Shown: positions 8,835 through 16,958, counted from the first letter of the stretch. The stretch: 64,000 nt of DNA from Hydrogenophaga sp. BPS33 (GCF_009859475.1 NZ_CP044549.1:3286001-3350000), one strand, 5' to 3'. Made by a program: numbers and translations. Notes: generated by a model not told the origin, from the sequence alone.

Positions 8835-9470
8835 ATGCCCATGGCATCGCCCAGCATGTCCGCAGACCCCCACTTGCCACCCCCGGTGGCCACCGCCCCC
8901 ACCTTGAGCATCTGCCGGGAGAACGATCCCGAGCGAGCACAGGTGGAGTCCTTCATCCGGGAGGTATACGCCCGCCGCTACGGTGCGCAGGTCCGCCACT
9001 TCGCCCCGGTGCTCGCGTTCCTGCGCGATGCCACGGGCATCGTCTCGGCTGCCGGGTATCGCCAGGCGCACCAATCGCCGTTGTTCCTCGAGCGCTATCT
9101 GGACGCGCCGGTGGAGACCCTGCTCGCTTCGGGCCATGGGGCTGCCCCCGCGCGCCAATCCATCGTCGAGGTGGGCCATCTGGCGGCCACACGCGCGGGC
9201 GAGGGGCAGCGCCTCATCCTGATGCTGAGCGTGCATCTGGCGCAGCAGGAATTTCAATGGGTCGTGAGCACCCTGACCCACGAGCTCAGGATGCTCTTCC
9301 TGCGCATCGGCGTCACCCCTTTGACCCTGGGCGTCGCCGATCCCGCGGCGTTGGGCGATGAAGCCGTGCATTGGGGCAGCTACTACGAACACAGCCCACT
9401 GGTCCTGGCCGGCCATCTGCCTCAGGCGATGCGACGTCTGTCGCTGCGCCATGGTGGGGGCGTGCAATGA
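8835..9470 (+). CDS. Thermostable-hemolysin family protein (possible acyltransferase fold)
   Basis: The 211-residue protein matches the thermostable hemolysin family first named in Vibrio: ENDPERAQVESFIREVYARR, then VEVGHLAATRAGEGQRL and a C-terminal TLTHELRMLFLRIGV. It has no signal peptide. The layout (N-terminal FIREVYxxRYGA helix, central EVGHLA strand) recalls LuxI/FeeM-like N-acyltransferases, so the hemolysin name may mislead (inference). AGAGGAG lies 5 bases before the ATG, marking a strong operon start. Its stop overlaps the start of the acyl-activating enzyme gene (ATGA), which points to a shared pathway. Confidence 0.8.
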   Translation: MPMASPSMSADPHLPPPVATAPTLSICRENDPERAQVESFIREVYARRYGAQVRHFAPVLAFLRDATGIVSAAGYRQAHQSPLFLERYLDAPVETLLASGHGAAPARQSIVEVGHLAATRAGEGQRLILMLSVHLAQQEFQWVVSTLTHELRMLFLRIGVTPLTLGVADPAALGDEAVHWGSYYEHSPLVLAGHLPQAMRRLSLRHGGGVQ

Positions 9471-10927
9471 CCACGGCGATGGAGAGTCCCGCCGTGCTGG
9501 ATGACGGCACCCGCACCTGGAGCGCCACCGAACTGGAATCGGCCGTCGCCACCTTCACCGCCGTGTTGCGAGCGCAGGACGTGAAGGTTCTGGCCACCTT
9601 GTTGGACAACTCGGTGGCATGGGTCGTGGTCGATCGAGCCGCCGAACGCGCCGGCGTCGTGCATGTGCCTCTGCCGGTGTTCTTTGTCCGGGACCAGATC
9701 ACCCACGCGCTGCAAGCGACGGGTGCCGACGCCATCCTGCTGCCCGCCACCGCGCCGTGGCCACAGGGCTCGCCATCGCCTTGCCACGTGGCCGGCGAAG
9801 CGCTGGCGCTGTGGCGCCTGCCAGGCCACCCGGTGCCCATGCCCGAAGGCACTGCCAAGATCACCTTCACCTCGGGCACGACCGGCATGCCCAAGGGGGT
9901 GTGCCTGCGCGCGTCGACCATCGACGGTGTGTCGCGCGGCGTGGTGCAAGCGTTGGCGCCGCTGGGGATCCAGCGCCACCTCTGCGTGCTGCCCTTCGCC
10001 GTGCTGCTGGAAAACATCGCTGGACTGAGCGCGTCGCTGAGGAACGGCACCACCTGCATCGTGGTGCCGCTGTGGCAAGTCGGGCTGACCGGTTCGTCGA
10101 GCTTTGATGTGGCCCAGTTCCATGCGGCGGTGTTGCGCCTTCGTCCCGACAGCCTGATTCTGTTGCCGCAGATGCTGCGCATGTGGGTCGGCTATCTCGC
10201 TGCCACGCGACAACGCGCATCCGCCGGACTCCAATTCGTCGCCGTGGGTGGAGCGTCCGTGGGCGCAGGGCTGGTGGCAGCGAGTCGCGCCTTGGGCATA
10301 CCGGCCTACGAAGGCTATGGCCTGTCCGAAGGTGCTTCCGTGCAGACCCTCAACCTGCCCGGGGCCGACCTGGCCGGGAGCGCGGGCGGGGCGCTGCCCC
10401 ACGCGCGCCTGCGCATCAGCGAAGAAGGCGAGGTGGAGGTGGCAGGCAGCCTGTTCGCGGGCTATCTGGGTGACCCCCGTCCCGTGCCCGAATGGTGGCC
10501 CACGGGCGACCTCGGCTCCATCGACGCGCAAGGCTTCCTGCAAGTGCACGGCCGGCGCAAGAACGTGCTTATCACTTCCTTTGGGCGCAATGTCTCCCCC
10601 GAGTGGGTGGAAGGCGCCTTGCAGGAGGCCGGCGTTGCCGTGGCGGTGGTGTTTGGCGACGACCAGCCCACGCTCAGCGCGGTGCTCTGGCCTGCGAATG
10701 CCCAGGTGTCCGATGCCGCGTTGCAGGCGGCGGTGGACACCGCCAATGCCGCCCTGCCCGACTACGCCCGTGTGCACCGTTGGGTGCGCGCCAGACGCGC
10801 CTTCGACACCGCATCCGGCATGGCCACGGCCAACGGGCGGCCGCTGCGTGCGGCCATCTTCCATGCCCATGCGGACGCGCTGGCCGATGTCCTTCCATCC
10901 CCCATTTCCACCACGGAGCCTTCATGA
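9467..10927 (+). CDS. AMP-binding (ANL superfamily) acyl-activating enzyme
   Basis: The product has 486 residues. The adenylation P-loop FTSGTTGMPKG (about 134-144), the A5-like YEGYGLSEGAS and the motif STGD-equivalent PTGDLGSID are present, so it should activate a carboxylic acid as acyl-AMP, probably a fatty acid. The A10 region near the C-terminus reads TANGRPLR, with Arg where the catalytic Lys of PTGK usually sits, so adenylation or thioester formation may be altered. Both ends are coupled by ATGA overlaps to the thermostable-hemolysin family gene and the diiron-oxidase-like gene, so its product is probably handed to them. Confidence 0.88.
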   Translation: MTTAMESPAVLDDGTRTWSATELESAVATFTAVLRAQDVKVLATLLDNSVAWVVVDRAAERAGVVHVPLPVFFVRDQITHALQATGADAILLPATAPWPQGSPSPCHVAGEALALWRLPGHPVPMPEGTAKITFTSGTTGMPKGVCLRASTIDGVSRGVVQALAPLGIQRHLCVLPFAVLLENIAGLSASLRNGTTCIVVPLWQVGLTGSSSFDVAQFHAAVLRLRPDSLILLPQMLRMWVGYLAATRQRASAGLQFVAVGGASVGAGLVAASRALGIPAYEGYGLSEGASVQTLNLPGADLAGSAGGALPHARLRISEEGEVEVAGSLFAGYLGDPRPVPEWWPTGDLGSIDAQGFLQVHGRRKNVLITSFGRNVSPEWVEGALQEAGVAVAVVFGDDQPTLSAVLWPANAQVSDAALQAAVDTANAALPDYARVHRWVRARRAFDTASGMATANGRPLRAAIFHAHADALADVLPSPISTTEPS

Positions 10928-11604
10928 GTTTTTACACACAACTGCTGGCGCAGACCGAGCTCGATCGCATGTCATTGCTCTCCACCCCCATCATCCAGGG
11001 CTGCCTGCGCGGCGAAGTTTCGCTGCCCAGCTACATCGCCTTTCTTCGCGAGGCCTACCACCATGTGCGCCACACCGTGCCGCTGATGCAGGCCTTTCGC
11101 GCGCGCATCCCCGCGGGACGCGAATGGCTCGCCCCGGCGCTGGACGAGTACATCGAGGAGGAGCAAGGCCACGATGAATGGATCCTGGACGACATCCGCG
11201 CCTGTGGCGACACCAGCGACGTGCGCAACAGCCGCCCCGGCATCGCCACCGAGGTGATGGTGGCCTACGCGTACGACACCATTGCGCGGGGCAACCCGTT
11301 GGCCTTCTTTGGCATGGTTCACGTGCTGGAGGGCACCAGCGTCTCGCTGGCGCTGCTGGCGGCCGACCAGATTCAGAAGCCACTGGCCCTGCCCGACGCC
11401 GCCTTCAGCTACCTGCGCTCGCATGGCACGCTGGACCAGGAACACGTCCAGCACTTTCAACTGCTGATGGACCGGATCACGGACCCGAAAGACCAGGCCG
11501 ACATCGTGCACGCCGCGCGCGTCTTCTTCCGTCTCTATGGGGATGTGTTCCGCGGCCTTCCGCTGCCGCAGGCGTCTGCCGTGGCCGAGGGGGTCGCGGC
11601 ATGA
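10924..11604 (+). CDS. Haem-oxygenase-like diiron enzyme (TenA/UndA-like)
   Basis: The 226-residue all-helical protein belongs to the TenA / iron-containing redox enzyme group. Candidate metal ligands are spaced like those of haem-oxygenase-like diiron oxidases: Glu43 and His50 in helix 1-2, Glu80 and His83 (EEEQGH), His133 and Glu136 (HVLEG), and Asp171, His174 and His177 (LDQEHVQH). The TenA thiaminase Cys is not evident. UndA in this superfamily converts fatty acids to terminal alkenes, while others oxidise amines or hydroxylate. Given the acyl-activating enzyme upstream and SDR downstream (both ATGA-coupled), oxidation of an acyl chain or acyl conjugate is the best guess. Confidence 0.8.
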   Translation: MSFYTQLLAQTELDRMSLLSTPIIQGCLRGEVSLPSYIAFLREAYHHVRHTVPLMQAFRARIPAGREWLAPALDEYIEEEQGHDEWILDDIRACGDTSDVRNSRPGIATEVMVAYAYDTIARGNPLAFFGMVHVLEGTSVSLALLAADQIQKPLALPDAAFSYLRSHGTLDQEHVQHFQLLMDRITDPKDQADIVHAARVFFRLYGDVFRGLPLPQASAVAEGVAA

Positions 11605-12437
11605 AGGCTTCGCAAGCACGTGTTGTGCTCACGGGAGCCAATGGCGGCATCGGACAGGCCGTTGCGGCTGCACTGGCACAGGCCGGTGCCTCCCTGCTGC
11701 TGACGGGCCGCTCGCCCGCGCGGCTGTCCGCCCAGGCGCGCGCACTCCAGCAACGCATGCCCAAGGTGCAGGTGGACTGGCACGAAGTGGACCTGCAGTA
11801 CCTGGACTCCATCGCATCGCTGGCGAAGCAGGCGGCCGACTGGCGGTGCAACGTGCTCATTCACGGCGCCGGCGTTGCGGAGTTCGGACGGTTCGACACC
11901 GCGACGCCCGATCGGATGTCGAGGATTCTCCACACCAACCTGCTCGCGCCCATGGTGCTCACGCAGGCTCTGCTGCCCCACCTGCGCAGCCAACCCCAGG
12001 CACAGGTCATCTGTATAGGTTCCGTCCTGGGCGCAATGGGCTTGCCCGGTTTCAGCGTCTATGGCGCCAGCAAGTTCGGCCTGCGCGGCTTTGCGCAGGC
12101 ACTGCGGCGCGAGCTGTCCGACACCTCGGTGCGCGTGCAATACCTGGGTCCGCGAAGCACCCGAACGGCCTTCAACTCGGCCGAAGTTGCCGACTACAAC
12201 CAGGCGACCGGGACGGCCATGGACACGCCCGAGGTGGTGGCGAAAGCGCTGCTGCGGATGCTCGAAGCCGGGACCGCCGAGCGCTTCCTCGGATTCCCGG
12301 AAAAGCTCGGCGTGCGCCTCAACGGTCTCATGCCCGGCCTGCTGGACGGCGCTTTCGAGAAGCACCGTGCCAGCCTGCCCAGCCGTTTGAAGACACCCAA
12401 CCCATCCATCCCAAAGGAAATGAAAAATGCGAATTGA
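11601..12437 (+). CDS. Short-chain dehydrogenase/reductase
   Basis: This 278-residue classical SDR has the cofactor motif TGANGGIG (about 11-18), the NAG-equivalent HGAGV and the active-site Tyr154-x3-Lys158 (VYGASKFG). Arg in TGRSP after strand 2 suggests NADPH preference. It has an extended C-terminus of about 40 residues. It overlaps the preceding diiron-enzyme gene by ATGA and the following TPR gene by 11 bases, so it is the probable reductive step of the same pathway. The substrate is unknown. Confidence 0.88.
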   Translation: MKASQARVVLTGANGGIGQAVAAALAQAGASLLLTGRSPARLSAQARALQQRMPKVQVDWHEVDLQYLDSIASLAKQAADWRCNVLIHGAGVAEFGRFDTATPDRMSRILHTNLLAPMVLTQALLPHLRSQPQAQVICIGSVLGAMGLPGFSVYGASKFGLRGFAQALRRELSDTSVRVQYLGPRSTRTAFNSAEVADYNQATGTAMDTPEVVAKALLRMLEAGTAERFLGFPEKLGVRLNGLMPGLLDGAFEKHRASLPSRLKTPNPSIPKEMKNAN

Positions 12438-13089
12438 CCGAAACACGTTTCTGCGCGCGGGTTGCGCCGCCTTTCTGGCCGCCTCAGGCGCCTTTCCCCT
12501 GATGGCGCTCGCCGCACCCGTGGATGACGCCGTGGCCGATCTGCAGCGCGACTGGGAGGTCATCCGCTACCAGACGGCTGCAGCCGAGCGCGAGAAGCGT
12601 TTCGAGGCGCTGGCGGCGAAGGCGCACAAGGTGAGCGAGTCGTTTCCCGGCCGCAGCGAGCCGCTGGTCTGGGAAGGCATCATCGTCAGTTCGTATGCCG
12701 GCGAAAAGGGTGGGCTCGGCGCCCTGGGCCTGGTCAAACAGGCCAAGGCACTGTATGAGGCCGCGATCCAGATCGACGGCAACGCGCTGGAAGGATCGGC
12801 CTACAACAGCCTGGGGGTTCTCTACTACAAGGTGCCGGGCTGGCCCATGGCCTTCGGCGACAAGGCCAAGGCGAGCGAGCTGCTGCAGAAGGCGCTGTCC
12901 ATCAACCCCAAAGGCATCGATCCCAACTTCTTCTACGGTGAGTACCTGATCGAAACCAGGCAGGCGGAGAAGGCGGCCGCCTACCTGGAGCGGGCACTGC
13001 AGGCACCGCCGCGCCCGGGGCGCCAGGTGGCGGACACGGGGCGCCGCGAGGAGGCCCGCCAGCTGCTCGACAAGATCAAGGAGAAGTGA
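12427..13089 (+). CDS. Exported TPR-repeat protein
   Basis: The 220-residue protein begins with a signal peptide (MRIDRNTFLRAGCAAF..., cleavage near ALA-AP at about residue 30). The rest is helical with tetratricopeptide-like repeats: LYEAAIQIDGNALEGSAYNS, LLQKALSINPKGIDPNFFYG and EKAAAYLERALQAPP. TPR proteins act as interaction scaffolds; this one would be periplasmic. It is the last gene of the 8835 operon, starting inside the SDR gene, and its 3' end overlaps the convergent sensor kinase gene by 14 bases. Confidence 0.8.
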   Translation: MRIDRNTFLRAGCAAFLAASGAFPLMALAAPVDDAVADLQRDWEVIRYQTAAAEREKRFEALAAKAHKVSESFPGRSEPLVWEGIIVSSYAGEKGGLGALGLVKQAKALYEAAIQIDGNALEGSAYNSLGVLYYKVPGWPMAFGDKAKASELLQKALSINPKGIDPNFFYGEYLIETRQAEKAAAYLERALQAPPRPGRQVADTGRREEARQLLDKIKEK

Positions 13090-14437
13090 TCTGCGCGAAG
13101 CGGACCGTGGCGCGCACCGCGTTGCCGTGCGCACCGGCGTCGTACACGATCTCCAACCCGTGCAGCGCTGCGATGCGCTGCGCGATCGACACCCCCAGCC
13201 CGCTGCCGCCCTCTTCCTGGCCCGGCGGCCGGTGGAAGCGCTGGCCCAAACCGGCCAGTTGCTCGTCAGACAAGGGACCACCCGCGTTCTCCACTTCGAT
13301 CTGCGTGCTGCCCATGCGCAGCAAGACGGTGCTGTCCGCTGGCGCGTAACGCGCGGCGTTGTCGACCAGGTTGCGTAACAGCACCGTCACCAAGTGGGTG
13401 CTGCCGATAAGCGGCAGGGCCGGCCTGTTGGTCTCGGGCCACTCGCAGGCGAGTTCGATGCGGCGGCGATCGGCCAGCTCCAGGCAATCGCTCATCACCT
13501 GCTCCACGATCGGCGGCCAGTCGATCTCCACGCTCAACAGATTGGCCGTGGCCGTTTCGGCGCGCGACAGCGCCAGCATCTGCGTCACCAGACGGTCCAT
13601 GCGCGTCAAGCCGGCATCCATCTGTTGCTGCGCCAGCCTGCGCTCTTCATCGCTCTTGGATCGCTTGACCACATCCCACTGCGCGCGCAGCACCGCCAGC
13701 GGCGTGCGCAGTTCATGCGCCGCATCGGCTGTGAACCGCCGCTCGCGCTTCAACAGGCTGTCAATGCGCTCGAACAGGCTGTTCATCGCAGCCAGCAAAG
13801 GCTTGAGCTCTGCTGGCGCGCGCGCATCGGGCACGGGTGCGAGATCGCCGCCGTCGCGGGTGTGGAGATTGCCGGTCAGTGCATGAATCGGGGCCAGCGC
13901 CCGGCGCACAGCCCAGGCCATGGCCACCAACAACAGGGGCAACACCAGGACCCAGGGCAGAACCTGGCTGGCGACGAGCGCAAAAACCACCTCGTCACGC
14001 TCGTACGCACCTTGGCCCACGGCAACCAGCCACTGGCCCGAGGTGGATTGAAGGTAGTAGACGCGCCACGGCTGGCCGGCCACCAGGTCATCCACAAAGC
14101 CGACCGCATTGGCACGAAACGGCAGGCCCCCGCCCTCGCGGTCCGACATGACGATCTTTCCCTCACGGTCCCACACCGCCACAGCCAGGTCGCGCACGTC
14201 GCCTTCACCACTGTCGGCTTGCCCGGCCTGCGGCAGCGGGGGCAGGCTCGGTTCGCCTTGTAGGGACAGCGCAGGCAGCATGGTCGCCTGGATCTGCCTG
14301 GCCAGCCGGATCAGCTCGGTGTCGTAGAGCTCATTGACTTCATGGCGCGAGCGGTTCACGGACATCCACACGGCGACCGCCCACACGAGGGGCGCGCAGA
14401 CCAGCAGGTAGAGCATCAGGCGCCGTTGAAGGCTCAT
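13076..14437 (-). CDS. Membrane sensor histidine kinase, QseC-like
   Basis: The product has 453 residues. There is one membrane segment at about 8-28, a periplasmic loop of about 130 residues and a second segment near 160-182, followed by HAMP-like sequence, HisKA with His241 in ADAAHELRTPLAVLR, and an HATPase with NLVDNAARYAP and GGSGLGVSIAQRIAALHG. The ATG overlaps the stop of the upstream regulator gene (ATGA), which fixes the start and the pairing. QseC/PmrB-type kinases sense envelope or metal signals; the ligand here is unknown. Confidence 0.92.
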   Translation of the reverse strand: MSLQRRLMLYLLVCAPLVWAVAVWMSVNRSRHEVNELYDTELIRLARQIQATMLPALSLQGEPSLPPLPQAGQADSGEGDVRDLAVAVWDREGKIVMSDREGGGLPFRANAVGFVDDLVAGQPWRVYYLQSTSGQWLVAVGQGAYERDEVVFALVASQVLPWVLVLPLLLVAMAWAVRRALAPIHALTGNLHTRDGGDLAPVPDARAPAELKPLLAAMNSLFERIDSLLKRERRFTADAAHELRTPLAVLRAQWDVVKRSKSDEERRLAQQQMDAGLTRMDRLVTQMLALSRAETATANLLSVEIDWPPIVEQVMSDCLELADRRRIELACEWPETNRPALPLIGSTHLVTVLLRNLVDNAARYAPADSTVLLRMGSTQIEVENAGGPLSDEQLAGLGQRFHRPPGQEEGGSGLGVSIAQRIAALHGLEIVYDAGAHGNAVRATVRFAQITSP

Positions 14438-15108
14438 GGGGCCACCTCTGCCGCACCCAGTGCATAGCCCACACCGCGCACGGTGCGGACGATGCCGGGA
14501 TCGATCTTGCGGCGCAGATGGTGGATATGGACCTCCAGTGAGTTGCTCTCGGGTTCGGTCTCGCTCCAGTCGTACAGTTTTTCCCGTAGCAGCGCCTTCG
14601 ACAGCACGCGCTGGGGATCGAGCATCAGAGCCTCGAGAAGCGCCAGCTCGCGGGCGGTAAGCTCCACACCCTGTCCCTTCCATCGCACCAGCTTGCTCGC
14701 CGGGTCGTATTCAAGCTCGCCGTGTCGCCAGGTGGGCTGTGCGCGGCCCGAAGCGCGGCGCAGCAAGGCGCGCAGGCGTGCGGCCAGTTCATCGATGGTG
14801 ATGGGCTTGAGCAGGTAGTCGTCCGCGCCGGAGTCCAGACCGGCGATGCGCTGGTCGATGCCATCGCGCGCGGTCAGCACGAGCACGGGCAACTGCACGC
14901 CGCGATCGCGCCAGCGGCGCAGCCAGTAAAGGCCATCGCCACCGGGCAGGCCCAGGTCCAGCACAAGGGCATCGTAGGGAGCGGCCACGAGCGCGCCATC
15001 GGCATCCTTGCCATTGGTGAACCAATCGGCGGCATGACCGAGCTGGCGCAGCCCCGCCGCCAGGGCCTGCCCCAGCAGCACATCGTCTTCCACGAACAGC
15101 ACTCGCAT
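14434..15108 (-). CDS. OmpR-family response regulator, QseB/PmrA-like
   Basis: This 224-residue regulator has an acidic pocket EDD (7-9), phospho-acceptor Asp51 in LVLDLGLPG, Lys in LLKPIT, and a C-terminal winged helix (ELTARELALLEALML, LEVHIHHLRRKIDPGIVRTV). It is the cognate partner of the kinase whose gene overlaps it by 4 bases. It may control the convergent 8835-13089 operon, but there is no direct evidence of that. Confidence 0.92.
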   Translation of the reverse strand: MRVLFVEDDVLLGQALAAGLRQLGHAADWFTNGKDADGALVAAPYDALVLDLGLPGGDGLYWLRRWRDRGVQLPVLVLTARDGIDQRIAGLDSGADDYLLKPITIDELAARLRALLRRASGRAQPTWRHGELEYDPASKLVRWKGQGVELTARELALLEALMLDPQRVLSKALLREKLYDWSETEPESNSLEVHIHHLRRKIDPGIVRTVRGVGYALGAAEVAP

Positions 15109-15153
15109 GAACGGTTCACTCCTGGTCCACGCAAGCGCGCAGATGGGGAGCCA

Positions 15154-15390
15154 TTATGAGGAGCAGACGCGCAGCAGCCCGCAGAACCATCGAGGCGCCT
15201 GCTGCGCCACCAACGCCAACGAGGGCGGCTCGCCCGTCAAGGCGAGATAGACCGCGCAGTCGACACCCAGAACGAGCAGCGCGGCCATTCCGATGGCCAC
15301 CACCGTGCTTGCAAACACCAGGCTGCGCCGCACGGGCAACGCCAGCCTCGTGCGCGGGTGCAATTTCCTACCGTGGGCGAGATCGTTCAT
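15154..15390 (-). CDS. Small single-pass membrane protein, unknown
   Basis: This 78-residue frame encodes a basic N-terminus (HGRKLHPRTR) followed by one hydrophobic segment at about 24-50 (VFASTVVAIGMAALLVLGVD...). It lies upstream of, and on the same strand as, the regulator and kinase pair, with 45 bases between them, so it may be co-transcribed. I do not recognise a family. It could be a small regulator of the sensor kinase, but that is only a guess from position. Confidence 0.5.
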   Translation of the reverse strand: MNDLAHGRKLHPRTRLALPVRRSLVFASTVVAIGMAALLVLGVDCAVYLALTGEPPSLALVAQQAPRWFCGLLRVCSS

Positions 15391-15564
15391 CGACAGGGAT
15401 CGTGGCAGGCGAAGATTGGCTCCACCTTAAGACGACTGGGAACGCCTGTCGTTCATGCGGTCAGTTGTCGAAGTCGCGCTCCAGGCTGGCCATGCGCCTG
15501 ACGCGATGAAGGTCATGGACGTCGAAGCGCAGCGCCTCCCGCGCCGGTAGGTTCGAGGGCGCGA

Positions 15565-15999
15565 TCAGGGATCGAGCGAGCTTTCGTTTGGGCGGATGGA
15601 GATGGCTGCCTGGCCTTCGCGCCCCTGGCGCGAGCGCTGCAGCAACAAGCCCACCAGCACCATGGCCGCCGCCGATCCGGAAAGGCCCGGCGACGCGAGC
15701 ACCAGGCTGGCAAGGCCATCCACCGCGGCCACGCTGACCTGCTGCGCATGGTCCACGAGTGCAACGATGTGCGCGCCCTGGACGTTGTTGATGTCTTCCA
15801 GCCGCACGCTCAGGTCCTGCCAGCCGCCGCGAAAACGGATCTTGGCGAAGATGCCATCGGCAATTGCCACGAGCGACAGCACGCCCAGGGGGCGCAGCAG
15901 TTGCTCCAGCATGTGTCCCCGGTCGCTCGGCAGTGCGGTTTCGTATACCTCGGCCACCAGCTCCGGGATCGCCCTCTCTTTCTCGGGCGTCGCGGTCAT
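15565..15999 (-). CDS. Unknown protein, second gene of a coupled pair
   Basis: The 144-residue product has an acidic N-terminus (ATPEKERAIPELVAEVYETA), a central region that looks globular (LEQLLRPLGVLSLVAIADGI, FRGGWQDLSVRLEDINNVQG) and a hydrophobic C-terminal helix (SAAAMVLVGLLLQRSRQGR) that may anchor it in a membrane. It starts by ATGA overlap inside the stop of the upstream 118-residue gene. I do not recognise the family. Downstream sequence at 15461-15560 has a coding-like tail in another frame (LPAREALRFDVHDLHRVRRM), so the gene may once have been longer. Confidence 0.6.
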   Translation of the reverse strand: MTATPEKERAIPELVAEVYETALPSDRGHMLEQLLRPLGVLSLVAIADGIFAKIRFRGGWQDLSVRLEDINNVQGAHIVALVDHAQQVSVAAVDGLASLVLASPGLSGSAAAMVLVGLLLQRSRQGREGQAAISIRPNESSLDP

Positions 16000-16352
16000 G
16001 AGGGCCTGACGTTCTGGGCCGTGATGGCGCGCATGTGCGCCAGCGCCGTTTCCAGCGCTTCTTCCGCGTGAACGAAATCGTTGTGCCGGGTGAACCAGGC
16101 CGCTTCGTCCAGCGCGAGCAGGGTTTCGGCGACACCGGCGGTGGACGTGGTGCGCAGTGCGCGACGCGCCTCGCGAATGGCCCACATGGCGTGGCTGTTG
16201 TGGCTGGTGTAGATGTCGACCTGCGCGCGCCGGACGTGTTCCATGGCCGCTGTCGAGAACTGCTCGGCGCTGGCTTCATGGAACGGGTGCGCGTAGGCGG
16301 TTGCCCCCACCATCGCGTCAACAAACATCAGAGTCGAGAGATCGTTTGACAT
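15996..16352 (-). CDS. Unknown alpha-helical protein, first gene of a coupled pair
   Basis: The 118-residue protein is predicted to be mostly helical (HEASAEQFSTAAMEHVRRAQ, WAIREARRALRTTS, HAEEALETALAHMRAI) and contains several His residues. The ATG at 16352 opens with MSNDLSTLMFVDAMVGA; an upstream in-frame ATG would add an unlikely Arg/His-rich extension. It lies 75 bases after a perfect 38-base palindrome. Helical bundles of this kind can bind metals or act as adaptors, but no family is recognised. Confidence 0.6.
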   Translation of the reverse strand: MSNDLSTLMFVDAMVGATAYAHPFHEASAEQFSTAAMEHVRRAQVDIYTSHNSHAMWAIREARRALRTTSTAGVAETLLALDEAAWFTRHNDFVHAEEALETALAHMRAITAQNVRPS

Positions 16353-16426
16353 ATGCCGCCTTCTTTGAAAGTGAGTTGGTGTGGGTGTCACTTTGATCCG
16401 CGCGTGGCGATTGGAGGTTGCAAATG

Positions 16427-16464
16427 AAGAAGCCGCAGATGACATATGTCATCTGCGGCTTCTT
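16427..16464. terminator. Perfect 38-base palindrome, probable transcription terminator
   Basis: Bases 16427-16445 (AAGAAGCCGCAGATGACAT) are the exact reverse complement of 16446-16464. On the minus strand the hairpin follows the 84-residue protein gene by 62 bases and ends in CTTCTTCATTT, a weak T tract, so it probably ends that transcript. The symmetry is longer and more perfect than usual, so a protein-binding site is an alternative. Confidence 0.6.
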
Positions 16465-16525
16465 GAGGCAACCGGGTGAGCCGCTCGTTTGCCGCGAGCG
16501 TGTGCTCCCCTGCCCTGCTTCGCTG

Positions 16526-16780
16526 TCAAGCCGCTGGCTTCGGAGCAGCCGGCATCGTCTTCTTGGTCGTGGACTTCTTGGCCACGTGCTTCTTGTGCGC
16601 AGGGGCCTTGGCCTTGTGCTTCTCAGCGGGCATCTTCTGCGCCATTGGTGCGGCGGCAGGCGCCGCAGCCGGGCTTGCCATCGGGGTGGCGGGCTTGGGC
16701 GATTCCATGGTGCTTTGCGCAAAAGCGCTGGCCCCCATGGCTGCGATCGCGGCGGTGATGAGGACGGTACGTAATTTCAT
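16526..16780 (-). CDS. Small exported Ala/Pro/Lys-rich protein
   Basis: The 84-residue protein has a clear signal peptide (MKLRTVLITAAIAAMGASAF, cleavage after AFA). The mature part is low-complexity: Pro-Ala repeats (ATPMASPAAAPAAAP) followed by a strongly basic stretch (EKHKAKAPAHKKHVAKKSTT). Such basic exported proteins are common in Burkholderiales, and some contribute to acid or osmotic stress tolerance; no specific function can be assigned. It has its own candidate promoter and a downstream palindromic terminator, so it is probably monocistronic. Confidence 0.7.
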   Translation of the reverse strand: MKLRTVLITAAIAAMGASAFAQSTMESPKPATPMASPAAAPAAAPMAQKMPAEKHKAKAPAHKKHVAKKSTTKKTMPAAPKPAA

Positions 16781-16807
16781 TCGAAGCTCCAGGTTCGCAG
16801 CGTTCTT

Positions 16808-16836
16808 GAATTGCGGTCGATGCTGCGTTTCGTCAA
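16808..16836 (-). promoter_or_regulatory. Candidate sigma-70 promoter for the 84-residue exported protein
   Basis: On the minus strand TTGACG (16836-16831) is followed after 17 bases by CAATTC (16813-16808). The -35 is good and the -10 is poor. The -10 element ends 27 bases before the start codon. Confidence 0.35.
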
Positions 16837-16958
16837 CCACGGCCCCAATGCTGCGTGCCCCCGCTGCGTCCCTGGTTTCAATCCACCCGCCTGCACATTT
16901 CACTTGCAACGGGTGGTGCGCGGCCCAACCCCGCCGCCGAGGCGAACCGCGTCCGGCG

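Noticed and set aside
7761..9467. Long minus-strand frame over the pseudogenes and the thermostable-hemolysin family gene
   Set aside because: No recognisable motif; the plus-strand frames match known families, including the broken ones.
8835..9470. Calling the first gene of the 8835 operon a toxin because of its family name
   Set aside because: There is no signal peptide or pore-forming feature, and its operon partners are metabolic enzymes.
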